Assembly: GCA_002423025.1 (NCBI GenBank)
Contig: DIUN01000041.1
Span: 1-15,797, forward strand
Origin: Sphingomonadales bacterium UBA6157
Lineage (GTDB): Bacteria > Pseudomonadota > Alphaproteobacteria > Sphingomonadales > Sphingomonadaceae
Direction: 5' to 3'
DNA: 15,797 nucleotides
Shown: in pieces, positions 6,629 through 14,620 of the stretch
Layout: the number at the start of each line of letters is the position of its first letter
Position numbering within the stretch: the stretch's first letter is position 1
Made by a program: the position numbers and the translations under genes
The notes under the pieces: generated by a model
What the model was told of the DNA's origin: nothing
The model's database searches: none
The model's input: only the letters and a program-made list of their open reading frames with translations

Positions 6629-8251
6629 CTATTCCATCGTCGCCTTGTGCGTCAGGAAGCCGGGGATGCCCTCCGGCCCGAAGCCGATGAAGCGCTCACC
6701 ATCATCGCGGTCACGCCGGTCATCGCGGCGCGGCTCTTCGCGGCGGGCGCCGGCGATCGGCCTGGCCTCCCGGCGATAGTCCCGCGCGTCACGGCGTGGC
6801 TCATCCCGACGCGGGGCATCGCGGCGCGGCTCTTCGCGACGGGGCTCGTCCCTGCGGACTTCTTCGCGGCGTGGCTCTTCCCGGCGGGCCGGCTCGCGGC
6901 GTGGCTCTGGCGCTGCGGCCACCGGTTCTGCCTCGCGCGGCGCGGCGTCGCCGGCTTCGCGCTTGTTGCGGCCACGGCCACCACGGCGGCGCTTGCGCGG
7001 CCGGTCGCCATTTTCAGCGCCGGCTTCGCGGGCAGCCGGAGCTTCGTCCTCGTCCTCGGCTTCAGCCGGCACGACAGCCGCCGGGGCAGGCGCCGCCACA
7101 ACCACGGGCACCACGATCGGCGCGGCCACGACAGCAGCGTCACGGCCGAACACCGGGATCTTCTGGCGGATGAGCTTTTCCACCTCGGCGAGGTTCTCGG
7201 CCTCGTCCGGGGTCATCAGCGTATAGGCGATGCCGGTGCGCCCGGCGCGGCCGGTGCGGCCGATGCGGTGGACATAATCCTCGGCATGGTGCGGCACGTC
7301 ATAGTTCACGACATGGCTGACGCCCGGCACATCGAGGCCGCGGGCCGCAACGTCGGAGGCGACGAGGATGGTGATGTCCCCGGACTTGAACTTGTCCAAC
7401 TCGCGGATGCGGTCAGCCTGCTCCATGTCGCCATGGATCTGCCCGGCGGAGAGCCCGGCGCGCTTCAGCACGTCGCAGAGTTCGCGAACGTCCTTCTTGC
7501 GGTTGCAGAAGACGATGGCGTTCTTGACCTCGGCATCGCGCAGCACCGTGCGCAGCGCCTCGCGCTTGCCGCGCGCGCTGGTCTCGATCACCCATTGCGT
7601 GATCGAGGTGTTGGTGGAGGCCGGGCGCGCCACTTCGATCATCTTCGGGTCGCTCATGAACTTGTCAGCGAGCTTCTTGATCGGCGGCGGCATGGTGGCG
7701 GAAAACAGCAGCGTCTGGCGTACGGCCGGCAGCTTGGTGCAGATCTCCTCGATATCGGGGATGAACCCCATGTCGAGCATGCGATCGGCCTCGTCGATGA
7801 CAAGCAGCCCGCACTGGTTGAGCATGATCTTGCCGCGGCCGAACAGGTCCATCAGCCGGCCGGGGGTGGCGATGAGCACGTCCACGCCCTTTTCGAGCGT
7901 AGCGAGCTGGTCTCCCATCGAGACGCCGCCGATGAGCAGCGCCATGCTCAGCTTGTGATATTTGCCATATTTGTCGAAGTTCTCGCTCACCTGCTGGGCG
8001 AGTTCGCGGGTCGGCTCCAGGATCAGCGAGCGCGGCATGCGCGCCCGGCTGCGACCCTCGGCGAGAATGTCGATCATCGGCAGCACGAAGGACGCGGTCT
8101 TGCCGGTACCGGTCTGGGCCACGCCGATGATGTCCCGGCCCATCAGGACTGGCGGGATCGCCTGCCGCTGGATGGGCGTCGGGTCGTTATAGCCACTGTC
8201 GGCGACCGCCCGGAGCAATTCCTCCGACAGGCCCAGATCTTCAAAGCTCAT
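6629..8251 (-). CDS. rhlE: DEAD-box ATP-dependent RNA helicase, RhlE-like
   Basis: This 540-residue ATP-dependent RNA helicase would remodel RNA in ribosome assembly or in mRNA decay, typically important in the cold. All core motifs are intact: Q motif (GYNDPTPIQRQAIP, residues 20-33), Walker A A45-QTGTGKT52, PTRELA, TPGR, D153-EAD156, SAT, IVFCN, ARGLDV and H328-RIGRTGRAGR338. After about residue 370 the helicase core gives way to an Ala/Val/Pro-rich hinge, a basic patch (RPRKRRRGGRGRNKR) and a charged five-residue repeat, ending GFGPEGIPGFL and a few more residues. Such basic tails usually bind RNA or tether the enzyme to the degradosome. The start at 8251 (MSFEDLGL) is the family start and has AGGGA upstream; a longer reading from 8314 adds non-family residues. 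It converges on the serine hydrolase gene with an 18-bp gap. The symbol is by similarity; other DEAD-box paralogues are possible. Confidence 0.93.
   Translation of the reverse strand: MSFEDLGLSEELLRAVADSGYNDPTPIQRQAIPPVLMGRDIIGVAQTGTGKTASFVLPMIDILAEGRSRARMPRSLILEPTRELAQQVSENFDKYGKYHKLSMALLIGGVSMGDQLATLEKGVDVLIATPGRLMDLFGRGKIMLNQCGLLVIDEADRMLDMGFIPDIEEICTKLPAVRQTLLFSATMPPPIKKLADKFMSDPKMIEVARPASTNTSITQWVIETSARGKREALRTVLRDAEVKNAIVFCNRKKDVRELCDVLKRAGLSAGQIHGDMEQADRIRELDKFKSGDITILVASDVAARGLDVPGVSHVVNYDVPHHAEDYVHRIGRTGRAGRTGIAYTLMTPDEAENLAEVEKLIRQKIPVFGRDAAVVAAPIVVPVVVAAPAPAAVVPAEAEDEDEAPAAREAGAENGDRPRKRRRGGRGRNKREAGDAAPREAEPVAAAPEPRREPARREEPRREEVRRDEPRREEPRRDAPRRDEPRRDARDYRREARPIAGARREEPRRDDRRDRDDGERFIGFGPEGIPGFLTHKATME
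6781..6903 (-). repeat. 15-base-period repeat coding RR(D/E)(E/A)P units in helicase tail
   Basis: About eight tandem units of five residues of the form Arg-Arg-Asp/Glu-Glu/Ala-Pro (for example RREEP, RRDEP, RRDAP) make up helicase tail residues of about 450-490. The DNA shows the matching 15-base period (variants of CGGCTCTTCGCGACG on the plus strand). The tract is highly charged but near neutral overall and is predicted to be disordered. Confidence 0.75.
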
Positions 8252-8390
8252 GCGTTTCCCTATGCGTGCATGAAGATGGCTCCATGACAAACGCCCGTGT
8301 CGCTTGCCCAGCATTCGGCCTGAAAGTCAATCCATGGGGCGGTTTTGCCATGGGTTTGCTCCAGTCAGGCGCGTGTTTTGCCCCCAAAGA
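8252..8390. other. Leader region upstream of the helicase gene
   Basis: This is the non-coding stretch between the helicase start and the terminator of the large TonB receptor, and must hold the helicase promoter and 5' leader. The helicase ribosome-binding site (TAGGGAAA on the minus strand) is at its left edge. A TTGACT on the minus strand near 8325-8330 resembles a -35 box, but I see no convincing -10 at the right distance. Two CCATGG palindromes flank a 10-base G/T-rich segment at about 8332-8353; their meaning is unknown. Confidence 0.35.
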
Positions 8391-8420
8391 GGAAGGGCGG
8401 AGCCGAAGCCCCGCCCTTCC
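8391..8420 (-). terminator. UUCG-capped intrinsic terminator of the TonB receptor gene
   Basis: Read on the minus strand, GGAAGGGCGG pairs perfectly with CCGCCCTTCC. The ten bases between them close further by a G-U, a G-C and a C-G pair over a UUCG tetraloop, giving a stem of about 13 pairs with one of the most stable RNA loops known. The downstream bases on that strand are TCTTT, a short U-rich tract. It lies 23 bp beyond the receptor stop codon, as expected. Confidence 0.85.
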
Positions 8421-8443
8421 CATCGTCCGTAGCTCGCTTCGGC

Positions 8444-11356
8444 TCAGAAGCGGAAGCCGACTGCGCCACCAAAGCGCCGTGGCTCAAGCGTGAAGATGTT
8501 GGTGAACAGGCCCGACGAGGCATCCGTGATGAACTGGCCGGTCACGGCGCTGTTGTCGGTCAGGTTCTGCACGTAGAGACGGGCATACCACAGGTCATCC
8601 TTGCCGTTGATCTGCACCTGGGCATTGATGATCGAGTAGCTGGCGATGCGATCCGGCGCATTGTTGAAGATGCTGCCATAGCTCGTCCCCGTCACCGCGA
8701 GATCGACACGCGGCACAATGGTCATGCCGTTGTTCATCTCGAGGGTGTACTGCGCGCCGGCCGAGAACTTGAAGTCCGGGGCCTGCGGCAGGCGATTGCC
8801 CTTCAGGTTCACTTCCACGCCCGATGGCGCAACGGCGTAAGGTGTGCCGACGGCTGCACCCTGCAGAACGGCGCAGATGCCGAAGGCGCCCGTGGCACCG
8901 TTGATGCCACTGTCGCTCGGGAAGGCGGTTGGTGCCTGCAGGCCGAGGTTGGCGTTGACGGCGCCGACAAAGGCGTTGGTGCCGGCAGCGTTGCCCGCGG
9001 TGGTCGGCACCACGGCGCAGTTGGCGCCGTTGGTGATGTCCTTGATGATCACGGCATCGCTGCGGCCACCGGAAGGATCACGCGGGTTCGAGAGGAACTT
9101 GTCCTGCGAAACCTTTGTCTTCAGGTAGCTGACGCCGAAGTTGAAGGCGAGCTGGCGGGTCGGCTGGAGGATGAACTCGCCCTCGAGCCCGTAGACATCG
9201 GCAGAGACGTTGTCGTTGACCGCGGTGCGGGCGACGATGCGGCTGAGCTGCAGGCTGTCATACTTGTAGTAGAACGCCGTGATGTTGGCGCGCAGCGCAC
9301 CATCCAGGAAGGTGTTCTTGGTGCCGATCTCGAAGCTGTCGATGAACTCGGGGTTGAAGCCCTCGGGCACCGTGAAGATCGGCTGCAGCGGCGGGTTGAT
9401 ACCGCCCGATTTGTAGCCGCGCGAGTAGGACGCGAAGATCAGGTTGTCATCGGTGATCTTGTAATCGACCACGAAGCGACCGGTGAACTCGCTGAAGTTC
9501 ACGCTGCGCTCGGCGAACAGCTGGTTGCCCGGCCGGCCCGGATCGGCATCGAAAGCCGCAACATAGGGCGAGTCGAAGGCCTCTGAAGTGCCGAACGGAA
9601 CGAAGAAGCTGGCCAGCGTCGAACGGGCGCGGACATACTTCTTGTCATTGTTGTAGCGGATACCAGCGGTGATCTTCAGGCTGTCCGACACATCCCAATA
9701 GGCTTCACCGAAGATGCCGTAGGACTTCAGCGTCGTCTCATCGGTGTTGTTGCGGAAGAACGGCGTGCCGAGATAACCGGCGGGCAGGCCGGCACCCAGC
9801 GCCGTCGCGGCGCCGAGAACGCCCACCGCGTAATCGAGGCCGAAGCCGTTCACGAAGTAGCTGTTCTCGGGCAGCTTGGAGTCGACATAGATGCCGCCGA
9901 GCAGGAAGTTGAACGGACCATCGAACTGCGTGCTGATGATGCCTTCCAGCGACCAGGTGCGGCGCTCTTCGTTCGAGCGGTCATAATAGAGCGGAACGCT
10001 GCCGCAGATCGACTGGCCGCCATTCGGACCATAAAGGCCGGTGCCGGAGAACTCGGTCTCGGACGAGCAGTACGGACCGTTGCCGCCGTTGGGGATCAGC
10101 AGGCCCGGAAGCGGAGCAAACTGCGGCAGCGCGGCAGCAAGCCCCTGCAGGCCGGCAAAGCCCGCCTGCATCCCGGCGGCGCTGTGCACGCCGAGGTTGT
10201 AGTCAACGCGCGAGTCGACCAGCGTCTTCTGGTAAAGGCCGGTGACCTGGGCCTTGATCGGGCCGAAATCATGCTCGATGCGCGCCTGGTACTGCTGCTC
10301 TTCAGCCAGATATTCCGGGTTGAACGAGGTGTTGACGGTGCGGACGTCGTTCGGCTCCTGCAAGCCGGACAGCGAGTCCGGACCATAGAGGCTGCCGAGG
10401 CCGGCGCTGGAGAGGGCTGCACCGAAAGCGGCGCCGCCCTGGATGGCGAGCAGCTCACGCGAGGTCAGCACGCCGGCAAGGGTCGAATTGGCGTTCAGCT
10501 TGCCATAGTCGAGGCGGCCGGGAAGGCAGCCGAGCACGCCGGTCGGGTCGCGCTGGCAGAGCTGCTTCTGGATGCGCGAGCGGTTGTCGTCTTCCTTGAA
10601 GTAATAGCCCATCAGGTCGATCGTGGTGTTCTCGGTGGGCGTCCAGCGCACCGAGCCGCGCAGACCGAACATCTCGCGGCCATCGATCTTGCTGTTGTCG
10701 AACAGGTTGGTCGTGAAGCCATCGCGCTTCAGGTAGAAGCCGGCGACGCGCACGCCGAAGTTCTCGGTGATCGGCACGTTCAACATGCCGCGCACACGCA
10801 GCGAGTTGAAGTTGCCGTAATCGACTTCGCCGGCTGCGCCCAGTCGCGACAGGTTCGGCTTGGCGGTGATGAAGTTGATAACGCCCGAGGTGGCGTTGCG
10901 GCCGAACAGGGTGCCCTGCGGGCCACGCAGCACTTCCACGCGCTCGAGATCGAAGAACTCGGATTCAAACAGGCGGGTCGCGATCAGTGGGCTGCCGTTG
11001 ATGTGGATGGCGGTGGCGCTGTCGCAGGTCACGCCGACGCAAAGATCGCCGATGCCGCGGATGGTGAAGCTGGAGCTGGTGTAGTTGCCCTTGGTGAAGG
11101 TGATGTTGGGCAGGGTCAGCTGCAAATCGGAACTGTTCTGGATCTGCTGGCGCTGCAGCGCCTCGCTCGAAAAGGCGGTGATGGAAATCGGCACGTCCTG
11201 AAGGCTCTGCGCGGTGCGCTGGGCGGTCACGACGATTTCCTCGATGCCGCCCGTATCAGCCTGAGCGGCATCCTGCGCAAAAACAGGCGAGGCCAGGAGG
11301 CCGAGCAGCGAAGCGCCGCTCACGAGCTTCAAACGGAATCCAGCAGTCATGCGCAT
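8444..11356 (-). CDS. TonB-dependent outer-membrane receptor (siderophore/iron-complex type)
   Basis: This 970-residue outer-membrane receptor would import a bulky ligand using TonB-ExbBD energy. The signal peptide (residues 1-27, cleavage at VFA-Q) is followed by the TonB box E39-EIVVTA45. The plug domain (about 50-165) contains TIRGIG, then F135-DLERVEVLRGPQGTLFGRN154 and SGVINFITAKP, the standard plug signature. A C106...C111 pair in the plug could form a disulfide. The rest is a 22-strand barrel with long loops, with the C-terminal strand ending in aromatic Phe (GGAVGFRF). ATG 11356 has GGGGAGG eight bases upstream; the ATG at 11350 is less well spaced and longer upstream readings lack a proper signal peptide. 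In sphingomonads this sequence type is highly expanded and usually called an iron-complex receptor; the actual ligand (siderophore, vitamin B12, saccharide or aromatic) cannot be read, and no transport or catabolic genes adjoin it. Confidence 0.93.
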   Translation of the reverse strand: MRMTAGFRLKLVSGASLLGLLASPVFAQDAAQADTGGIEEIVVTAQRTAQSLQDVPISITAFSSEALQRQQIQNSSDLQLTLPNITFTKGNYTSSSFTIRGIGDLCVGVTCDSATAIHINGSPLIATRLFESEFFDLERVEVLRGPQGTLFGRNATSGVINFITAKPNLSRLGAAGEVDYGNFNSLRVRGMLNVPITENFGVRVAGFYLKRDGFTTNLFDNSKIDGREMFGLRGSVRWTPTENTTIDLMGYYFKEDDNRSRIQKQLCQRDPTGVLGCLPGRLDYGKLNANSTLAGVLTSRELLAIQGGAAFGAALSSAGLGSLYGPDSLSGLQEPNDVRTVNTSFNPEYLAEEQQYQARIEHDFGPIKAQVTGLYQKTLVDSRVDYNLGVHSAAGMQAGFAGLQGLAAALPQFAPLPGLLIPNGGNGPYCSSETEFSGTGLYGPNGGQSICGSVPLYYDRSNEERRTWSLEGIISTQFDGPFNFLLGGIYVDSKLPENSYFVNGFGLDYAVGVLGAATALGAGLPAGYLGTPFFRNNTDETTLKSYGIFGEAYWDVSDSLKITAGIRYNNDKKYVRARSTLASFFVPFGTSEAFDSPYVAAFDADPGRPGNQLFAERSVNFSEFTGRFVVDYKITDDNLIFASYSRGYKSGGINPPLQPIFTVPEGFNPEFIDSFEIGTKNTFLDGALRANITAFYYKYDSLQLSRIVARTAVNDNVSADVYGLEGEFILQPTRQLAFNFGVSYLKTKVSQDKFLSNPRDPSGGRSDAVIIKDITNGANCAVVPTTAGNAAGTNAFVGAVNANLGLQAPTAFPSDSGINGATGAFGICAVLQGAAVGTPYAVAPSGVEVNLKGNRLPQAPDFKFSAGAQYTLEMNNGMTIVPRVDLAVTGTSYGSIFNNAPDRIASYSIINAQVQINGKDDLWYARLYVQNLTDNSAVTGQFITDASSGLFTNIFTLEPRRFGGAVGFRF

Positions 11357-11556
11357 TTGCGAAACCTCCCCAGAATGACAGTCCGCACCCCTGTATTCGG
11401 AATGTCGGTGATCCATGCTCTCCCGAGGGGCAATGCAAGGCAACTGTCAGTTTGCGCGGGGGGTGCGATTCCTGCGGAGTGCGGCATTTTTGTCGCGGTG
11501 TATCAGATGGGTAGCGAAGGCGCTTTCCGGCCTCCCAGGGCTTGGCCGAGGCCAGC
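11357..11556. other. Upstream region of the large TonB receptor gene
   Basis: This 200-bp non-coding stretch between the receptor start and the stop of the small secreted protein gene (both minus strand) must hold the receptor promoter. Its right edge has a GGC/TGGCC...GGCCA/GCC hairpin (about 11540-11557) just past the upstream gene's stop, but without a U tract. No Fur-like 19-base palindrome and no clear -35/-10 pair were found. The strong Shine-Dalgarno GGGGAGG of the receptor gene sits at about 11365-11371. Confidence 0.4.
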
Positions 11557-12060
11557 CTAGCGCTCGCCCTTCGGCACCGGCACGATGCTGGCGATGGGGC
11601 ACTCGCCGCCGGAGCGGGCGCCCACAACGTCACGCCCGGCGCAAAGCGTGCCGCCCTTGCCGCGGCGATAATAGAAGCCCTGGTAGAAACTGAGGCCGGG
11701 GCACTCGGTGGCGAAGAACATCCGGTACATCCCGCCATCGCGCATGGTCAGCTCGATGCCGGCATCCCCGAACAGCTGGGCAGCGGCAATGCCATTGGCA
11801 TTGATGCAGGCCCGGCGCCCGGCGCGCGGCGGCAGCGGCCGCTGCGGCTCGCCATCGCCGGGCAGCACGCGCATCCGCGCCCAGCTTCCAGCTTCCGGCG
11901 GCGGCTCGGCCAGCCGCATGGCCTCGGCGGGCGGCTCCCGGCGGGGCGGCCGGCGCTGATATTGCGCCGTGGCCGGAACAGCCAGCAGCAGCGCGCTGGC
12001 GAGCAGCAGCACAGACTTCAGCAGCGCCGGCAGGGGTGGCTTGCGGTTCCGCTGCTTCAA
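11557..12060 (-). CDS. Secreted DUF6491-like protein
   Basis: This small exported protein of unknown function is 167 residues long from the start chosen. A signal peptide (LLKSVLLLASALLLAVPATA, cleavage before Gln33) precedes a Pro/Arg/Glu-rich segment and a C-terminal domain of about 90 residues. The latter has the pattern CINANGI ... MRDGGMYRMFF ... ECPGLSFYQGFYYRR ... LCAGRDVV ... ECPIASI, with four Cys that could form two disulfides. This resembles the DUF6491 family of small periplasmic proteins in sphingomonads and xanthomonads; the assignment is from memory of the pattern. The TTG at 12058-12060 is preferred because AGGA lies ten bases upstream and it gives a normal-length signal peptide. 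The in-frame GTG at 12144 would add 28 residues before the signal peptide. It is divergent from the FAD-dehydrogenase gene. Confidence 0.72.
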   Translation of the reverse strand: MKQRNRKPPLPALLKSVLLLASALLLAVPATAQYQRRPPRREPPAEAMRLAEPPPEAGSWARMRVLPGDGEPQRPLPPRAGRRACINANGIAAAQLFGDAGIELTMRDGGMYRMFFATECPGLSFYQGFYYRRGKGGTLCAGRDVVGARSGGECPIASIVPVPKGER

Positions 12061-12286
12061 GGCGCTGCTATCCTGAATACGCTCACTCCACAGCTGCTCA
12101 TGCCCTGTCGCAGGTGCGGGGTTCGCCTCTCCTGCCCGGTGCACTTCAGCGCCTGCGCCCGCCTTGTTGAACCACAGCTTAATCTCTGGGGCAACGCGGC
12201 GGCCGGGGTCAACATGGGATCGCCGGCCAGCGCCTGTGCCATTGCCGCAGCTTCACCTTGTGGCCGCCGCGCCCTATCAAGGGGCC
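12061..12286. other. Divergent intergenic region
   Basis: This 226-bp region lies between the divergent starts of the DUF6491-like gene (minus) and the FAD-linked dehydrogenase gene (plus). It should hold both promoters. I see no well-spaced -35/-10 pair, no operator-like palindrome and no small gene with a credible ribosome-binding site. The only clear elements are the two ribosome-binding sites: AGGA at 12071-12074 (minus) and AAGGGG just before 12287 (plus). Confidence 0.4.
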
Positions 12287-13717
12287 ATGGCCACTCCAGA
12301 CCCCCAGCCGCTCCGCGCGCCCGATGCAGCGGCCATCGCCGCGCTCAAGCTGGCTGCCGGTGATGGCAACTGGGCGGAGGATGCCGCCAGCCTGGCGCCG
12401 CATCTGGTTGATTGGCGGGGGCAATATCATGGTGCCACGCCGCTGCTGCTGCGGCCGCGCAGCACTGAGGAGGTGGCCGCCATCGTCCGCGCCGCCGCCG
12501 CGCACGGCGTTGGCCTGGTGCCGCAGGGCGGCAACACCGGGCTCGTTGGCGGCGGCATTCCGCCTGCCGATGGCAGCGCCGTGCTCATCAGCCTGGCGCG
12601 GCTGAACCGCATCCGCAGCCTCGATGCGCCGGGGCTGGGGCTGGTGGCGGAAGCTGGCGTCATCCTGCAGGCGGTGCACGAGGCAGCGGCGGCGCAGGGC
12701 CTGGCCTTCCCGCTGTCGCTCGGCGCCAAGGGCAGCGCCACCATCGGCGGGCTGGCCGCCACCAATGCCGGCGGCGTGCAGGTGCTGCGCCATGGCACGA
12801 TGCGGGCGCTGGTCAGCGGTATCGAGGCAGTGCTGGCCGATGGCAGCATCATCGATGATCTCGCCGGGCTGCGGAAGGACAACAGCGGTTATGACCTGAA
12901 GCAGCTGCTCATCGGCGGCGAGGGCACGCTCGGCATCATCACCGCGGTGGCGCTGCGGCTGGCGCCGGCGCCGGCGCACCATGCCGTTGCCTGGGCCGGG
13001 GTGCCGGGGCCGGAGGCAGCGCTGGCGCTGCTCGCCCGGCTGCGCACGCTCAGCGGCGGGCAGGTGGAAAGCTTCGAGCTGGTGCCCCGCTGTGGCCTGG
13101 CGCTGGTGCTGGAAAAGCTGCCGCACAATCGCGCCCCGCTCACCGGCGCGCACCCCTGGCATGTGCTGGTGGAGCTGGCCGGGCCGGGCTGGCTGGCCGG
13201 TGTGATGGAGGAGGCGCTGGCCGCGGCGCTGGAGGCCGGCGAGATCGGCGATGCCACCATCGCGCACAGCGAGGCGCAGGCGGCTGCACTCTGGCATATC
13301 AGGGAAACGCTGCCCGACGCCGAGCGCAAGGACGGGCCGGCCATCCATCATGACATCTCGGTGCCGGTGGCGGCACTTCCGGGCTTTGCGCTGTCGGCGG
13401 CCGCCGAGGTGGAGCGGCGGGTGCCGGGCAGCCAGGTGATCGCCTTTGGCCATCTCGGTGACGGCAACCTGCATTTCAACGTGCGCGCACCAGACGCCGG
13501 GGGGTGGAGCGCCGAGCAGGCCGGTGCCATCAGCGGCCTGGTCTATGACCTGGTCCATGACGCGGGTGGCAGCATCTCTGCCGAACATGGCATCGGCACG
13601 CTGAAGAAGGCGGAGCTGGCCCGGCTGCTGCCGCCGGCGCGGCTGGCGATGATGCGCGCCGTCAAGCAGGCGATCGATCCGGACGGGCTCATGAATCCGG
13701 GCAAGATTTTTCTCTAG
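12287..13717 (+). CDS. FAD-linked D-2-hydroxyacid dehydrogenase (GlcD/D2HGDH type)
   Basis: This 476-residue flavoprotein of the VAO/PCMH fold oxidises a D-2-hydroxy acid such as D-2-hydroxyglutarate, D-lactate or glycolate and passes electrons to a carrier rather than O2. The N-terminal FAD-binding half has the PP-loop P79-QGGNTGLVGG89, then LSLGAKGSATIGGLAATNAGG and KDNSGYDLKQLLIGGEGTLGIIT, all typical. The C-terminal FAD-linked oxidase half has HHDISVPV, G-H389-LGDGNL-H396-F and A-E433-H434-GIGTLKK; the two His and the Glu correspond to the metal ligands known in D-2-hydroxyglutarate dehydrogenases. It ends LMNPGKIFL, also standard. No GlcE/GlcF partner genes and no iron-sulfur motif are present, which favours a stand-alone D2HGDH-like enzyme over glycolate oxidase. 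ATG 12287 has AAGGGG just upstream; longer readings lack family similarity. Confidence 0.9.
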   Translation: MATPDPQPLRAPDAAAIAALKLAAGDGNWAEDAASLAPHLVDWRGQYHGATPLLLRPRSTEEVAAIVRAAAAHGVGLVPQGGNTGLVGGGIPPADGSAVLISLARLNRIRSLDAPGLGLVAEAGVILQAVHEAAAAQGLAFPLSLGAKGSATIGGLAATNAGGVQVLRHGTMRALVSGIEAVLADGSIIDDLAGLRKDNSGYDLKQLLIGGEGTLGIITAVALRLAPAPAHHAVAWAGVPGPEAALALLARLRTLSGGQVESFELVPRCGLALVLEKLPHNRAPLTGAHPWHVLVELAGPGWLAGVMEEALAAALEAGEIGDATIAHSEAQAAALWHIRETLPDAERKDGPAIHHDISVPVAALPGFALSAAAEVERRVPGSQVIAFGHLGDGNLHFNVRAPDAGGWSAEQAGAISGLVYDLVHDAGGSISAEHGIGTLKKAELARLLPPARLAMMRAVKQAIDPDGLMNPGKIFL

Positions 13718-13720
13718 GGT

Positions 13721-13759
13721 CCAAGGCTTGCATCTTTCTCTGGACCGCCAAGGCTTGCA
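13721..13759 (+). repeat. Direct repeat of CCAAGGCTTGCA, 27-bp period, upstream of sapC-like gene
   Basis: The 12-base sequence CCAAGGCTTGCA occurs at 13721-13732 and again at 13748-13759. Each copy is preceded by a related TTTCTCT segment, so the duplicated unit is about 24-25 bases with small differences. The second copy overlaps the -35 box proposed for the SapC-family gene, so the pair could be a tandem activator or repressor site, or a recent local duplication. Confidence 0.7.
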
Positions 13760-13783
13760 CCAATGCCACAGGTTTTCTACTGA
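13755..13783 (+). promoter_or_regulatory. Candidate sigma70 promoter of the SapC-family gene
   Basis: TTGCAC at 13755-13760 and TACTGA at 13778-13783 are separated by 17 bases and precede the start codon by 57 bases. The spacing is ideal, the -35 is good and the -10 is fair. Inferred by consensus matching only. Confidence 0.4.
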
Positions 13784-13840
13784 TTGACCCTCACCGGGCC
13801 ATGGTGGCCCAGAAATGCAATTCGGTTCGGAAAGTTTCTC

Positions 13841-14602
13841 ATGGCCAGCACGCCCGCAAATGCCCAGCAGCTTCCGCTGTTCTACTCCAGCCTGGTGCCG
13901 CTTTCCTCCCAGATTCATGGCAGCCACGGCCTGGCGCAGCGCTCTGATCTGGCGTTCACCAAGGGCACGCACGCCATCCCCGTCACCGTCGACGAGTTTC
14001 CGGTCGTGCAGCGTCACTACCCGATCGTGTTCGGCATGGGCGACAACCCTGCCCCGCTGGCGCTGGTGGGCCTGCAGGAAGGCGAAAACCTCTATGTGAA
14101 CGCCGAGAACCAGTGGGAAGCCAACCAGTACATCCCGGCCTTTGTCCGCCGCCATCCGTTCATGCTGGCCCGGCTGTCGCCGCAGAGCGAAGAGCTTTCG
14201 CTGTGCTTTGACGAGGCCAGCGGGCTGGTCAACGCCGACGCCAGCGAGAAGCTGTTCGACGGCACCGAGCCGACCCAGCTGACCAAGAACATCCTGACCT
14301 TCTGCGAGCAGTTCGAGCAGGCCGTGATGCGCACCCGCGCCTTCATGGAAGAGCTGGCCAAGCTCGACCTGCTGATGGACGGCGAAGTCACCATCAACCG
14401 CGACGGCCTTGACCAGCCGGCGGTGTATCGTGGCTTCCGCATGGTCTCCGAGGAGAAGCTGCAGGCGCTGCGCGGCGACCAGGCCCGCAAGCTGGTGCAG
14501 TCCGGCATGCTCGGCCTTGTCTATGCGCACCTGTTCTCGCTGTCGCTGATTTCGCCGCTTTTCGAGCGGCAGTATGCCGCCACCACTGCCAAGGCAGCCT
14601 GA
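13841..14602 (+). CDS. sapC: SapC family protein
   Basis: This 253-residue protein belongs to the SapC family, named after a Campylobacter fetus surface-array protein; the biochemical role of the proteobacterial members is not established. Recognisable blocks are LFYSSLVPLSSQIHGSHGLA (residues 13-32), the central ENLYVNAENQWEANQYIPAFVRRHPFML and a C-terminal helical part with a conserved-looking RGFRMVSEEKLQALRGDQ. Length is normal for the family. There is no signal peptide and no membrane helix, so a cytoplasmic location is likely. In sphingomonads and caulobacters such genes often lie beside TonB-dependent receptor genes, as here, although a terminator separates the two. ATG 13841 is chosen over an upstream in-frame TTG (13784) because GGAAAG precedes it. 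It has its own candidate promoter and the strongest terminator of the window. Confidence 0.9.
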   Translation: MASTPANAQQLPLFYSSLVPLSSQIHGSHGLAQRSDLAFTKGTHAIPVTVDEFPVVQRHYPIVFGMGDNPAPLALVGLQEGENLYVNAENQWEANQYIPAFVRRHPFMLARLSPQSEELSLCFDEASGLVNADASEKLFDGTEPTQLTKNILTFCEQFEQAVMRTRAFMEELAKLDLLMDGEVTINRDGLDQPAVYRGFRMVSEEKLQALRGDQARKLVQSGMLGLVYAHLFSLSLISPLFERQYAATTAKAA

Positions 14603-14620
14603 GACCAGTCCAACTGCCCG

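Noticed and set aside
6610..6629. GC-rich 18-bp gap between convergent serine hydrolase and helicase genes as a bidirectional terminator
   Set aside because: It has short self-complementary GC stretches but no stable stem with a U tract on either strand.
6647..8287. 546-codon open frame on the plus strand opposite the DEAD-box helicase
   Set aside because: The helicase motifs on the minus strand are unambiguous; the opposite frame has shadow composition (Asp/His/Gly/Arg-rich) and no domain.
10184..11560. 458-codon plus-strand open frame opposite the TonB receptor
   Set aside because: It is antisense to the signal peptide, plug and first barrel strands of a well-supported receptor; it has no motif and no ribosome-binding site of note.
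12209..14530. 773-codon open frame on the minus strand across the dehydrogenase and SapC-family genes
   Set aside because: It is antisense to two genes with clear family motifs, spans their intergenic region, is full of Arg/Gln/His/Gly typical of the complement of GC-rich codons, and shows no recognisable domain.
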